This document shows, piece by piece, positions 44,201 through 54,759 of a DNA stretch of 64,000 bases. The translations under genes were made by a program, and so were the position numbers. Within the stretch, counting starts at the first letter, position 1. Each line of letters starts with the position of its first letter. Source of the stretch: Beta vulgaris subsp. vulgaris (taxonomy: Eukaryota; Streptophyta; Magnoliopsida; Caryophyllales; Amaranthaceae); NCBI RefSeq assembly GCF_026745355.1, contig NC_079202.1, positions 34,499,707 through 34,563,706 on the forward strand, given 5' to 3'. The notes under the pieces were generated by a model that saw only the letters and a list, made by a program, of their open reading frames with translations, was not told the origin of the DNA and made no database searches.

Positions 44201-46936
44201 TCTCCTTTTACGAGATAATTGATTAATGACTCAGCCAAAACATAGTCCATAAGCTTTTGGCTGCTCAACAAGTTCATCTTAGTGGAACAAGGGGATGTTC
44301 CCTTCTTAAGGATTTGGATTATAAGCAAAATTGAATGAAGCATACATGAAAAGGCTAGGGTTCGGAATAGGAAGTGTTAGGGTCTAAAGAATGTGATATG
44401 CTACTTTCATGCCTTCTTTTTTGTTTTTAGGTGCCTTCTTTCTGGTTTTTTTAACTCCTAGAACTCTACAATATTCTGTCATCAGTAAGGCTCTATTCTC
44501 ACTTTTTGGCGAACTTAACTTATTTTTTCTTTACTGTATAACTTATTTCTGCCTACTAAACTTGTTTTTGCTTAATTTAACTTTTTTTTACTGAATCTAA
44601 CTTAATTTGTGCTGAAACCTATTTTAATTTGTCGAGAATAATGAACCATGTACTGATAAAATCTAGTTACTACTGATTAAACTGATATTTACATAATAAA
44701 ATTGTTTTTAATGATTATACCATGATTTAAAGATCTTTATTCTTATTTAACTGTTTTTTTATGATCAGTTGATCACAATTGGACTGTTAGATGTAATTGG
44801 ACTTCAATGAACCATTTCAGATGGTAATAAATCCATATGTAGTTTTGTGTGGAAAGTATTCTGTTAATGTCCATTGTAATGCTTTTTCACCACCAAACTT
44901 AAGATTTTTTTCACGACAGTTTGTTTCCTATTTAGAAGTGGTATACTGTTGCTGAGTGAGAAAAAGAAATTTGTCAACAATATCAATCATAAGTTTGTTT
45001 AGCAATATTGGTGTTGAGGCGAACAATTTTTCCAGATGGTATTCTTACAAAGGTCTGAAGATGCATAGGGAATGCTGATATTGATTAGTTAACTATGATT
45101 TACCATGGACATTATCCTATCCTGCCTATATACCTGCTAACTATGATTTACTAGCATATCATTGATAATAAACCAACTCTGTTTCTACTCTTTTGTGTCT
45201 TATCTGGTTCTGGATACCACAACTTATATGGTTATACCCCCAAGGCCTGATAAATCTAACTCTTTTTCTTGTCCGCATGGTCTCTTAATGACACAAAATT
45301 TTACATTTTCTCTCTTCATCACTTTTACCAACTCTACTATGTTTCCAGTAAGAAGATTCTATATGCAACTTAGTCCCAGTTTTATCACTGATTTCCCTTG
45401 CCTAGAACCCAATTACTGTCTTTTCATTCCATGCACCACTGGAGTTTCAAAATGGATTTTCGCGACTAATTACCCTATCAAAGACATCCTTTATAAGGTT
45501 TAGCTGTGGACAGCAAACCTGAAAAAGCAACGTCTCTTTGTGAATAGTCGATATGCAACTTACATCATCCTCTGAAGATGATCAGCATTTTGGAAATCAT
45601 CTTCTTTCTCAGTGTCTTTATTGTTGACCCTTTTCTCCTTCTGTTTCCTCATAAGCTAAACTGCTAATCTGTTTGTATACTACAATCTGTTGAAAGAGAT
45701 ATTAATTGTTTAGCTCATCCCTGAGAAATGTGCTATTCCAATGTTCTAAAATAACTTTAGAAGTGACATATAAGAAAAGCTTTTGAACTCAAAATGTCTG
45801 CAAGCTGTTGTTCTGCTCATGGTAGAGTGCGATGTTGAAGTAAGGAGGCAATTGCTCTGTGATACTGAAGATTTTTGAAGATTTGAGATAATCGTCCCCT
45901 TTGGGGTAAAAGTAATCTTACTGGCAAGAATGGCTGATATTGCAGAATTGTGTTCCTTGTATCAATTGGTGAGATGATGAGTAAAAGATCAACTGGCAAA
46001 GTTGATCTTAAGGATGAGAGAGGACAAAACCAAAGAGAATGGCATGTAGTTCTATTGGTTACTTCACATAAAAAAAAACCATCTTTTTTGCTGTTGGGTC
46101 CAAATCTGGATATTGGTTTTTCACTTGAGCAATCTGGAAACCCTAATAGCACGTCTGTTGTAAAAGCAGCTGAACTTTCTCTCTTTGGGAAATCTATGTT
46201 TATTCTGTCTAGTGTAGAAAAAAAACTTTAATTCCCTTGCAATCTTTTATAGAAGTTTTGTATTAAGTTTGTGCCAATAGCTTATAAAATCATTATATTT
46301 GGGGTAAAATAGCTTCAGTAGTAATATGTGGGTGTTTTTAAAATATTCAGGATACGTACACGAACTCGCCATTTTACCCCAGATACACCATGTATGGGAT
46401 CCTTGACACTCCCGCGTGAGTATATGGATACCTGACACTTCATTTTGGGAATGTTGTAGAATAAACGAGTCGGAAATGTACCCGTGTATAACAAAAATAC
46501 CCAAGTCGGAATAACATATAATTCAAGTGTCCTGAATACTCTGGAAACAGCAGCCTGCATTTTATGATTGCTTTCTTTGGTGGTCAAGCAACTGAAATTT
46601 TGCCTTGCTTTGTTTGTTACAGTTACAGCCTCTACGCCAGGTTACAAGTCAAAGACCACAACTATATTCCTTGAGGAAGAAGCGACAACAGCGGACTTTA
46701 TTCTTGAACCAGAAACCACTAATGTAGGTCAAATACTAGACACTGGCTGTCATTGCTCTGGCAACAACAGAAACAGACTTGAAGTGGGAGATATTCTTGC
46801 TCACCCTCAAATGGAGGTTTCTCTAGTTGTTGTCGTTGCACTTGCATTCATTTTGTTACTGTATAGAAGAAAATTATGTTTTAGCCTCCCAAAACATAGA
46901 CAAATAGCTGGGTCCAAAAGACCGACTGTTGTATGA
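27355..46936 (+). CDS. SOL1: Carboxypeptidase D-like metallocarboxypeptidase SOL1 (M14 family), complete
   Basis: A membrane-bound zinc carboxypeptidase that removes C-terminal Arg/Lys; in Arabidopsis SOL1 (suppressor of LLP1) trims the CLE19 precursor in endosomes. Fifteen coding exons with GT-AG borders: 27355-27472, 27881-27917, 28345-28440, 28678-28708, 28790-28846, 29109-29204, 34542-34664, 36257-36361, 37106-37152, 38444-38569, 38693-38795, 39102-39164, 41377-41460, 42687-42750, 46623-46936. Phases agree at every junction, giving 487 residues (Arabidopsis about 490). Residues 1-29 are a signal peptide. Zinc ligands are H119 and E122 (VHGDE) and H220 (SLHG); N180-R181 bind substrate carboxylate; E302 (ELTLE) is the catalytic Glu. 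A transthyretin-like domain follows (about 335-415), then one membrane helix (about 450-464) and a short basic tail. No residue essential to the family is missing. Introns 6, 12, 13 and 14 are swollen by transposons. Confidence 0.93.
29587..29960 (+). repeat. 5' LTR of the intronic chromovirus
   Basis: Matches 33770-34168 with substitutions and indels. The edges are set by where similarity ends, so they may be off by a few bases. Confidence 0.8.
29961..33735 (+). pseudogene. Gag-pol remains of the intronic chromovirus
   Basis: Gag pieces lie at 29961-30203 and 30187-30820 (acidic [10 protein letters not shown], then [15 protein letters not shown], the usual start of the gag core). A protease remnant is near 31270-31360, with the active site altered and frameshifted. 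RT starts near 31985 ([21 protein letters not shown]) but loses about 40 residues before [11 protein letters not shown] at 32115. The catalytic pair reads FFYDVL instead of FIDDIL near 32206. RNase H is around 32640-32980 and the integrase zinc finger at 33160-33370; the integrase core is mostly deleted. A stub of chromodomain ends near 33735. Many stops and frameshifts: dead element. Confidence 0.85.
33770..34168 (+). repeat. 3' LTR of the intronic chromovirus
   Basis: Second copy of the 29587-29960 repeat. It contains an additional stretch with a repeated CTCTTGTATT word near 34090-34140. Confidence 0.8.
35264..35547. mobile_element. Stowaway-like MITE in SOL1 intron 7, TSD TA
   Basis: The left end CTCACACTGTTTCTTTTTAA and the right end TTAAAAAGAAATGGAGGGAG are inverted repeats of the Stowaway (CTCCCTCC) type, flanked by TA. 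The interior is T-rich with CTCTCTC runs. A related fragment is at 53108-53330. Confidence 0.85.
36789..36855. repeat. (CT)n / (GT)n compound microsatellite in SOL1 intron 8
   Basis: CTCTCTC runs with GCTCGCTCGCTC and then GTGTGTGTG. The minus-strand ORF over it is Glu-Arg low complexity. Confidence 0.9.
37790..38275 (-). repeat. Possible solo LTR fragment, minus strand, in SOL1 intron 9
   Basis: Read on the minus strand, this segment begins near TGAGGGTTGTCAAAAA and contains AGTATAAATATAGAGCAACT, a TATA-like promoter word, as in an LTR. The paired ends and target duplication were not established. It may be any intronic repeat. Confidence 0.3.
39703..41238. mobile_element. MULE-like element with long TIRs in an AT microsatellite, SOL1 intron 12
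   Basis: The left end (39703-39748) and the right end (41191-41238) are inverted copies over about 45 bp, sharing TAGGATC, TGAAAAC and TTAGGCTGAAAACTGAAAAC. It sits inside a (TA)n tract present on both sides. The interior carries GGGTAACTTTTA repeats at the left (39750-39990) and a leader-like purine-rich segment at the right. No transposase. Long TIRs suggest a Mutator-like, non-autonomous element; target duplication is obscured by the TA repeat. Confidence 0.75.
39749..39990. repeat. GGGTAACTTTA-type short tandem repeats
   Basis: About ten irregular copies of (A/G)GGTAACTTT(A/T)TAT spaced 20-35 bp, adjoining the left TIR of the MULE-like element. Confidence 0.8.
41240..41287. repeat. (AT)n microsatellite
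   Basis: About 24 AT units right of the MULE-like element. A shorter TA run (39681-39700) is at its left, so the insertion split or expanded one microsatellite. Confidence 0.95.
42061..42530. mobile_element. GATCCTACGA-rich element with 10-bp TSD TGGCAGTAAT, SOL1 intron 13
   Basis: The exact 10-mer TGGCAGTAAT flanks the element (42051-42060 and 42531-42540). The ends CATTGTTGTTAAAATCCCGA and GGATCCCGATCCTGATAACA are imperfect inverted repeats. Clusters of GATCCTACGATTC and its complement fill both subterminal zones. A 9-11 bp duplication fits Mutator-like elements. No ORF. 470 bp. Confidence 0.85.
42896..43053. mobile_element. Tourist-like MITE, TSD TAA, SOL1 intron 14
   Basis: The ends GGCCCCGTTCTTTTGG and CCAAAAAAACAGGGCC are inverted repeats, flanked by TAA on both sides (42893-42895, 43054-43056). 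The interior is built of ACTGAAATT/AACTGAA words. 158 bp; PIF/Harbinger type. Confidence 0.85.
43205..44340 (-). mobile_element. Relic of a minus-strand LTR retroelement, SOL1 intron 14
   Basis: Two segments in the same orientation (about 43211-43290 and 44160-44235) share TTGACCAGG, CTTTTGACTA and GATTAAT. Their minus translations share an LINxLVxGxFLVKR pattern although this is not a protein. Next to the right-hand copy, the minus strand reads CATGGTAATTAGAGCTTAGG, close to the TGGTATCAGAGCTTAGG primer site of plant retroelements. The interior (43460-44130) is purine-rich and keeps gag-like composition but no frame. Edges approximate. Confidence 0.45.
44341..46622. other. Remainder of SOL1 intron 14
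   Basis: T-rich intron sequence. ORFs at 45162-45503 (113 codons) and 45950-46231 (93 codons) are open, but I recognise neither and codon use is not convincing. A short imperfect inverted repeat (ATTCAGGATAC / GTGTCCTGAAT) lies at about 46350 and 46530. Acceptor TTGTTACAG ends at 46622. Confidence 0.5.
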
Positions 46937-47260
46937 TGTCTGAACCTTATTTTGGTTTTTAGACAGAACGGAGATACTGTAACCTAAGTAGCCTTATACC
47001 ACGGCACTGGCTGCCATATATTTCATTACTATAGGCAGAAAAACTAGCTTAACAAGAAATACTGTAAAATTATTGTAAAAACTTTGTATAACTATAAAAT
47101 ACTCCATGTTGTAAGCCTTGTTTTCATTGTAAATGCTTGAAGAACGTTCTTGGTGTTGCAGTCCTCTTGAAGCCTATGTTGGCAGTTCTGATCAATTAGT
47201 TGCGTCGCTTACATGTACAAGCATTGCAAATTATACAAGATTTTTAATATATTGTGTGGA
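46937..47260 (+). other. SOL1: SOL1 3' untranslated region (approximate)
   Basis: AT-rich sequence after the TGA, with TTGTAAATG and TGTAAAATTATTGTAAA words typical of plant polyadenylation regions. The cleavage site cannot be fixed. Confidence 0.4.
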
Positions 47261-47681
47261 GAAAAACTGCTATATAACAATTTATAAACACTAACAAGCT
47301 TGCTTTGATCTACTGGTTAGAGCTAGTGATCATGACCTTGAGGTTATGAGCTCAAGTTTCACTACGAACACTTTGGGAGTAGGACTTCCTTACATTTCAC
47401 ACCTTTTGCTTGGACTCAAACTATACTAGGAGTATCTAGATGATAGGCTTCTAAATCAGGGTTAGTTTCATTACAGAAAAAATGATATGCATACGCTTGA
47501 TATGAAAATAATAAAATATAAATAATTAATAATGTTTGATTGATGCATACATCCATATATATAGCAACTAGGAGTATATGAAACATGTCAATTATTACAA
47601 AATCATCACATGAACATTGCGTATGCAATCTCCCAGTGACCGCACAATCATCGAATTACATAGCATATTAACAGAGAAAGG

Positions 47682-47944
47682 CTTGGTAACCAACGGTTTG
47701 AGTCCAAAAAAGACTCAAACACCCAAAATAAAACACAATGGTATCATTATAACCTGACATTGGTATCAAATTGTTATCAGGACTGGTACCAAGGTATCAA
47801 TATTTTCGGAGAATGGTACCATTATAACCTAGCATTGGTACCAAGCAAATGTCATCTACACGTGCGTGAAATCTTCCAACGCATAAAATGACCAAATTAC
47901 CCCCGTTTGAGTTCCCTAACAGACTCAAACGATTGGTTGCCAAG
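47682..47944. mobile_element. MITE with 39-bp inverted ends
   Basis: The left CTTGGTAACCAACGGTTTGA and the right TCAAACGATTGGTTGCCAAG match as inverted repeats, and the similarity continues inward (GTTTGAGT...ACTCAAAC on each side, themselves small hairpins). The interior repeats GGTACCATTATAACCTAGC-like words. Target duplication not identified. 263 bp. Confidence 0.7.
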
Positions 47945-48598
47945 ACAAGCTCCATATTAACATGATATTTGGAAACCATGACACCCTAGAATCTAGATAC
48001 TCCTCTTAATTTCATACACTTTCTTAATAGTGAATTCCAACATTTAAAGAATTGAGTTCGTGAAAATAGATCATTTATTGAACTTTGAGTAGAAGAGAGA
48101 AAGTTGTTTAGAAATATTGGTGTAATTTGACAAATCAAGTAGACCCATGTAGTGGGTAAGTGAGGATAATAAGCCATATGGAAAGAATTTATAAAAATTA
48201 GAACAAATAAAATAAGTGAAAAAATTATGAAACAAAGTAGAATGGAGAGAGAAATTTTTTTGACAAATGAATAAAGTTGCTAATAGGATTCCAAACTACA
48301 TTGTCATAAACTATCATGTTAATGATTCAATATATGGTATCACCAACATGATTTTTCTAAGATCTTCTACACTAGAATAACTAATACCTCTCAAATCTCA
48401 ATATCAACTCAAATGCAAAAGAGAACTAGATTCATCGTTGCTCCAAACAGTCGACCCCTATAGCTAAATTTCGAGCTATATTTAGCACTAAATAGCAATA
48501 ATGCTTGAACTTCATTCTCTCTCACACATGAAGTCATATTTCAACCTAACCATGGGCCAGCGTCCTACATTTATGTTTTTCGATCTTTTGTTTTACTT
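47945..48598. other. Intergenic sequence
   Basis: AT-rich; no gene, RNA or clear terminal repeat seen. Confidence 0.5.
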
Positions 48599-49035
48599 TT
48601 ACCTTTTTTTTACAAACAAAAGACCAACAAAATAGGAAAGCCTCCCTCCCTCCCTTGCTTTAATAGCTAGGGCATTATGAGCGGGGTGGACCTCCCTTCT
48701 ATCTACTTTATGAATCTCATAAAAAAGAAATTTACCACACATTAATTTAATATCCTGAACTATACTAGAAATATCGAAGGAGACTTTATTATTCTTACAC
48801 GCTCTAACTAGCTCGCTTAAGTCCGTAAGAATTTTAACGCAACGACATTCCTTTTGTTCTGCTTCCATTGATCCGCATAAGAGCGCTTGAGCTTAAGATT
48901 GAAGGGAAGTAGAAACCATAATCCTATCATTTCCTTCGAAAACTAGACGGTCGTTAACTATGATCTGTCAACCTATACCAGCCTAGGAGGTTTGCCTTTA
49001 TTAGCTTTCCAAGCTCCGTCCACCAAAATGATGCA
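48599..49035 (-). pseudogene. RNase H-like (RVT_3) domain relic
   Basis: On the minus strand, from about 49035, the sequence reads VDGAWKANKGKPP, the start of the RNase H-like domain found in plant LINEs and related orphan proteins. After two or three stops and frameshifts the C-terminal half is open at 48868-48599: ILTDLSELVRACKN, then VQDIKLMCGKF, then AHNALAIKARE, which matches the usual D-S-x-x-L-V ... A-D-x-L-A pattern with some key acids changed. No neighbouring RT is seen, so it is a fragment of a non-LTR element or of a degenerated RNase H gene. Confidence 0.65.
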
Positions 49036-50678
49036 AACATCTCCTTGGAACAATCCTTTTGAGATTAGCAACTCATCTTGAGATATTGTTTTTTAAAGTG
49101 AATTTTCGAAAAAACGGTTAGGACGACTTTTATCCAATTTACTACACATATAATCCTACCTTCATGTCTTATCCCTGCTTCTTAGGCCCACATGATGCAA
49201 TAGTAACACAATCTCTCCGCCTTTTTCTTACACAAACCTCACATGCAAAACTCTCTCTTGTCAACCTAAAGTTTTGTATGTGCCTTTGTGGCTCATATGG
49301 ATCAAAAAAATCTTTAAATGTACAATAAATGGGTATAATGGAAAAAAACTAATATAGTATTTCAGACCTTAGCTGTCAAAATAGCTTTTTAAACAATTAG
49401 AGTTCGATAAATCTAACAATCTTAAAGAACATATATGTAGATAATGTCACATATATAATGGCTAATAATAATTAAATACTACATGTAATTCACATACAAT
49501 TAAAAAATTAAAAATTACATAGTAGAGAAAATAGACCACACATATACAGAATTTCAACACCACAAGTGTCAAAGAATTTTCTACTTTAATGATGAGAGAT
49601 AAAGAGTAAGGTATATTACTATATGATAAATGAGACTCATGCATTAAAGCAAAGGGAGAGTAGAACTAGGATAAGAGAGGCTTAGAAATGTAACTAAAAT
49701 TACTAAAAAGGAAAAAAGTAAAAGTAAGTAATTATGAAATAAATGACTAATTGAGAATAGTCTCTTGAAGAAAAAATAAACACGTGGAGACATGGAGTGA
49801 CATAGATGGAAATATTTGCTATTCTAATCATATATAGCATTTTGATAAATGTATTTTTTTTTGTCCCAGTTCGTTAATTCCATGGTAAGAAAAATTTATC
49901 TCTAGGTTGTCCTCGTACAGAACCCTCACTCAAAGGTCCAATACTTCAAAGTCCAGATATAGGAAACAGATGAAAATAAATGGGAAGGATTCTAAATTTC
50001 TAATTAATAGTAATCTAAAAATAATTGATATTATTAATGATATATGATCTTACCATAATGTAGTAATCTCTCCATCCCGTAATATATAGTTTAATTCCAC
50101 ATTTTAAATTTCTTTTATTGCCTGAAAAATTGTGCCATCACCATTTATTTACTACTTGACATTAATCTTTTCTTTAGTGTTGTTTGGTTGACATAATAAA
50201 CATGGGAGCTGCAATTTCTTAGGAAGTGAAAAATAGTGGTATTGTTTGGTCGACAAAAACATGAAAAGTCATGTGTCTAATGAAGTTCGAGCTACTTCCC
50301 ACAAAATGGAGGAAGTTGCTTACCTAGATCCCCATGGATAAGTAGAACTTCCATGTGAATGAACTTCTCATTTTCAACCAAACACCATTTATCACTTTCT
50401 ATGAAATGCTTATACAAGTTTGAATAATTATTTTTACATACAATGTTCTTTCACTAATTATTCTCCATTTTCTCTTCTAGCTCAGATTTTCTTCACAACA
50501 TCAATTGTTTATCAGTTCATGTTCCACATACCTTCATTCATGTAGAAAATGAGAAACAAACATTATATTATGAAACGGGAGAAGTATATATTTTCAATCA
50601 ATTGCCATCTATTTATTTATCAATTACCTATAACATTTATCTTATATAATTTCTTCAACAAAGAAGCATCTATCTATA
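49036..50678. other. Intergenic sequence without recognised genes
   Basis: AT-rich. CT-rich words and ordinary low-complexity stretches only; 50160-50400 has MITE-like wording (GTTTGGTTGACAT / ACCAAACACC) with no defined ends. Confidence 0.45.
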
Positions 50679-50780
50679 TCTATACTAATATATGAAAAGG
50701 CGTTCCTAAAAATGTCTATGTGCCATGTGTCACTCTCCTCTAAGGTTCTAATGCAAATGTTCTATTTTCATGTCAAACCA
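50679..50780 (+). mobile_element. Helitron 5' end
   Basis: TCTATACTAATATATGAAAA followed by GGCGTTCC is a typical plant Helitron 5' terminus and matches the minus-strand copy at 374. The 3' CTRR end was not found, so the extent is unknown; only the first 100 bases are marked. Confidence 0.5.
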
Positions 50781-51111
50781 CTCAACTGAAAAAAATAATG
50801 TTCTGTAGTTACAAGGTATCAATCGCATGACCTTTGAAATGAAAAGGGAGAGCTTAACAATTGATCCAACATTAACATTATTGTTTAATATTTCAAAATA
50901 AAATATAATAAAGTCTTGTAACTATATCTCATTAAAAGACTTGTACAAGTAGTTAGATAACTTACTTACACATTAATGGTAATGATAATAGACTATTGTA
51001 GACATAAACTCTTACTCCAATTTCTTGTATTGTTCAAATTATGTTGTCAATTTTTTTCCTCACAAAATAAAAATTTACGAAAAGAAACAATCTGTGCCAT
51101 CACCTGTAGTA

Positions 51112-51190
51112 TGATTTTAAAACGCGTGTATGATATAGGCCACAACTATTATGCTTTTAAACGCGTGTATGATATAGGCCATAATTCTTG
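51112..51190. repeat. Two tandem copies of a 39-bp unit
   Basis: AACGCGTGTATGATATAGGC recurs at 51121 and 51160, with surrounding bases also shared. The period is 13 codons, so an ORF (50976-51248) reads through with a repeated KRVYDIGHN; no other sign of coding. Confidence 0.9.
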
Positions 51191-53107
51191 TGTTTCGAAG
51201 CACAATAAAATTCTCATAAGAATATTAGAAGTTAAATTATTTTCTTAATACTATCTCTAATAGAAAACTAAAAATTAAGATTTACAAAATTAACCTTTGA
51301 AAGTCTAACACTACCTTCATTAAAAAATAAAGTAAATACATAGCACATAGTAAAGGTAACAACTTTTACTAATAATTAACATTTTGAAATAGTTTATGAG
51401 AATTTTATATACCAAATAATGAGTCAACGGAAGAAGATTTTTATGCAATATTTTGCTTAATTATATTCGAATTATGCCTTTCTCTTTTTATTACTCTTTA
51501 CGTTGCTATCTATACCTATATTGTTTATAAATTTTAACCTCCCCACCTTCCACCCAAAAAAGAGGTAAAACTTTTTAGTTTGTTTGTTGCTTCATACTCC
51601 TAAAAGTTGAACAAAACTAAAGAAAAAAGAAAAAGAAAGAGCACTAATGCATGAGGTTAGCTGTAAGTATATTCATAAACACAATGATGAATGATTAGAG
51701 ATTGTTTACTCCTAATTGTTAATATCAATTATATTGGCAACCGTTGAAATGGTTTAAGTGGTAGGACCCACATGTCCTATTTTTATTTTTATTATGTAGT
51801 TAGTGGGATCTATAACTATTTCCCTATTGGCTAGTACAATATAAGTAGGTTGATTGAGCACAACGTGGAAGTCTTTGAATCGTATGACAAAATATCTTAA
51901 GCTGCTCAATTACAATAACTTGGCACCTCTATGGCCAGATATTTTTCAACTATCATTCAACAATTGTCCCATTCAATTTTACACCACTATTTTATCCACG
52001 TGTCAATTTTTCAAAGGGTTTCATTTCTTAATCATGATAAATGGTCGGCACCCCCTCAATGACTTTTATAATATTAACTACTTTGAAACTTATATATATA
52101 GTTAATAAAGTTTGTAGCTAATGTCATTCTTTGTGTTATGTTGCTTTTCGTTTTTTGGCATTTGATGGCTTGATGCCATGGTAGGAATCTTTAGAGGTAT
52201 CAAATGGTGAAGAGTGTTGTGGTATTATTTCTTTTGTTTTTGAGAGATAACATTTTAAAATGTCACGCCAGTTTTGTAAGCTATTCATGTCAATTCTGAA
52301 GATGTATGATAAGTTAGATACCAATAATTATCTTTTGAAGGTGTTACGTGGCGATAGGAAGTTTTGTGTGATATATAATGAATTTTTTGTTTAAATCTAT
52401 CACTAATTTTTTGGGTGTAAGTGATGCCCAAGTTGTTCCATGGACAATAATTATGAGCTTATGTCTGATGATTTTATACATGAACTGTGTATATGTTTTC
52501 TATATTGTCATTTATTATATATAAATCAAAAGAAAATACAAAAGATTGTGTAGCTAAGTGAAAAGCTCTTAATGTTTAAACATGAGGTTACAGATTCAAG
52601 TAATATGCAATACAACAGATGGATAAGTATATAAACACCTTGCAATACATATTTATCACGTGCAATGCTCCAGATTTGTCAAATCTAACTCGTGGCTAGT
52701 AATTTATTATAGTGTGCACGAGTTGTATAATTAGGATCTAACCATTATTTATGGGTCTAGTTTGGGTCCATATTTAGACGCAAATCCGACCCATATACTT
52801 ATATATTACTTTGCCAAATGAAATTTTAAAACTTCAAAATATGTACCAGCTAGTTAGCTACACACTTGGTCAAAACTCATGAACCCTAACTCAAGTGGTC
52901 CTAGTTGCTACTGTCGTGATCATTGGGCTTTCAATCTTCTATTTCTACCTTCATCTCCCGTATACTCCTTGAATATTAGACTTACTAACCCTAGCTCAGG
53001 TAGTTCTAGCGTAGGTCTGGACTTTGACACTATTTTGAGATGAACTATCTAGTTCACGTAGTTGAAAAATGGTTTTCTTTTACTTAGGAAAAAAAATCAG
53101 ATAATCT
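51191..53107. other. Intergenic sequence upstream of GIGANTEA
   Basis: No genes recognised. A perfect evening-element word AAAATATCT is at 51889-51897, close to an ACGTG core at 51864-51868. It is 2.9 kb from the GIGANTEA leader, and chance is possible in AT-rich DNA. Confidence 0.4.
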
Positions 53108-53330
53108 ACTCCATCTGTTCCTTTTTAATCTACTCTTTCTTTTTTTTTGGTATGTATCTTTTTAAACTAAACACTATTCCTTTTCCTATTTTTGGTAACA
53201 CTTTCCATGTAGTTTCTCCTCTTTTTCCACCCATGTAGTCCACTATTTAATATAATAACTCGACTAAATATCTCTCTCTCTATCTTTTCAATTTCTCACA
53301 CTCACTTTTGGACTTTGTTATTAGAAATGG
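53108..53330. mobile_element. Stowaway-like MITE fragment
   Basis: TACTCCATCTGTTCCTTTTT opens a segment whose wording (CTTTTTCCACCCATGTAGTCC, CTCTCTCTATC, CACTTTTGGACTT) parallels the intact element at 35264-35547. The right TIR is degenerated. Confidence 0.6.
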
Positions 53331-53760
53331 AAGTGGCATATCAAATTAAGTGGAACCTCAAATAATTTCTAATTTCAAGAAATTATAATCAAGGTTATAA
53401 CAGTTACAATAGCCAGACCAAGATGCGTCAAACAAAGCAATTGCACATCCATTGGAAGATACAAATTTTATAATATTTTTCACAAGTTTCCAGTAATAAG
53501 GAATATTAAGAAAAAACGTACCGAAGCACTATAAACCAAGCACTTATTATCCCCTACAGATTCATCATCATAGGAATGTGTATTGTGTAGAGATAAATAT
53601 CAGTTTTTCATCTAGAATCAATTAAATCAGATAAAGTTCTACTTCAAAATTCTCAATGTTCGATAAACTCCTACTACAAAGCTATATCAAACAACAATAT
53701 GATATATATTTATTACTTTTAATTTCTACTCTAGATCCCGCATGACTTCAATTTAATAAT

Positions 53761-54223
53761 GGCCTGTTTGGATTCTGGAATTTCATTTGAAATTCTGGAA
53801 TTTCATTTGAAATTCTGGAATTGGGCCAAATCACTTGTTTGGATCATCTAAGAATTTGGATTTGTATTTGGCCCAAATTCAAGACTAATAAGAAGTAAGG
53901 CATAATTGGAGAATTTGAAATCCAACCAAAAGATATGTCATTTCAAATCCAAAATAAGTGTCAGTTTATTTCTATCTCCTCTCTCATCACTCTCCCCCTT
54001 CTTCTCTCTCCCACCATTAACAATACCATTACAAACATCTCTCATCACTCTCCCTCTTCTTCTCTCTCCCACCATTAACAATACCATTACAAACATGTTC
54101 AAATTATGCATTTGAAATTCCTAATTTTTCCCAAACAAATCATTTGGAGTTGAATGTGGGGATTTACAATTCTAGAATTGAAATTCTAGAATTGAAATGA
54201 AATCCATGTTCCCAAACACAACC
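53761..54223. mobile_element. MITE with GGCCTGTTTGG / CCAAACACAACC ends
   Basis: The left end GGCCTGTTTGGATTCTGG is mirrored by CATGTTCCCAAACACAACC at the right. Subterminal zones repeat GAATTTCATTTGAAATTC-type palindromes. The interior holds a 58-bp tandem duplication (53981-54096). TSD uncertain (AT-rich flanks). Confidence 0.65.
53981..54096. repeat. 58-bp tandem duplication inside the MITE
   Basis: CTCTCATCACTCTCCC... through ACCATTACAAACAT occurs twice, the copies differing at one base. Confidence 0.92.
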
Positions 54224-54759
54224 TAAATGAATTTGGAATATTAAAAAATATTTTATTATTAAAACATATCATACTTCTTTATATACAATATTAAGTATAT
54301 TACCCAATCGTTGCATAATTTTACCTACATATATAATAAAATAGTGCAATAATATTTCAATCAATACTTATATCTACCACTAGCAATAGAATGATGAGCA
54401 GCGTGTCGTGTACAAACAATTGCAATACCAAGTAAAGTTTAGTCTAGCAATAAAGATCAAACTCTAGTAAACATACTCTAATCAAAATACAACAAACACC
54501 CTTACTTTTCCCCGTCTACCAAGAGGCATTCGTTGTTACTAGTTAAGTTCCACCGAATTAACTTATGCGAAATTCCAATTCTGTAATACACTCCCCCTCC
54601 CTCTCCCTACCCCCACCTCCACTAACCCAAAAAACTAAAATAAACAAAAATAGTGAGTAGGATAGTGATTGACGAATCTAACATGAAGCGACATGCGGCC
54701 TCTAAGGTGAGAGGAAAATATCATCGCCACGTATACTTCACAAGTAGCGCACAGACCCG
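54224..54759 (+). promoter_or_regulatory. GI: Proximal upstream region of GIGANTEA
   Basis: It contains AAAATATC at 54715-54722, eight of nine bases of the evening element through which clock MYBs regulate GIGANTEA in Arabidopsis, directly followed by GCCACGTA (54726-54733), an ACGT-core box. A C-rich tract (54590-54625) precedes. No TATA box is obvious. The pyrimidine-rich start of the leader is near 54765. Function is inferred from known GIGANTEA promoters. Confidence 0.4.

Noticed and set aside
45950..46231. 93-codon ORF in SOL1 intron 14
   Set aside because: Open but not recognised; no splice or start evidence, and SOL1 reads correctly without it.
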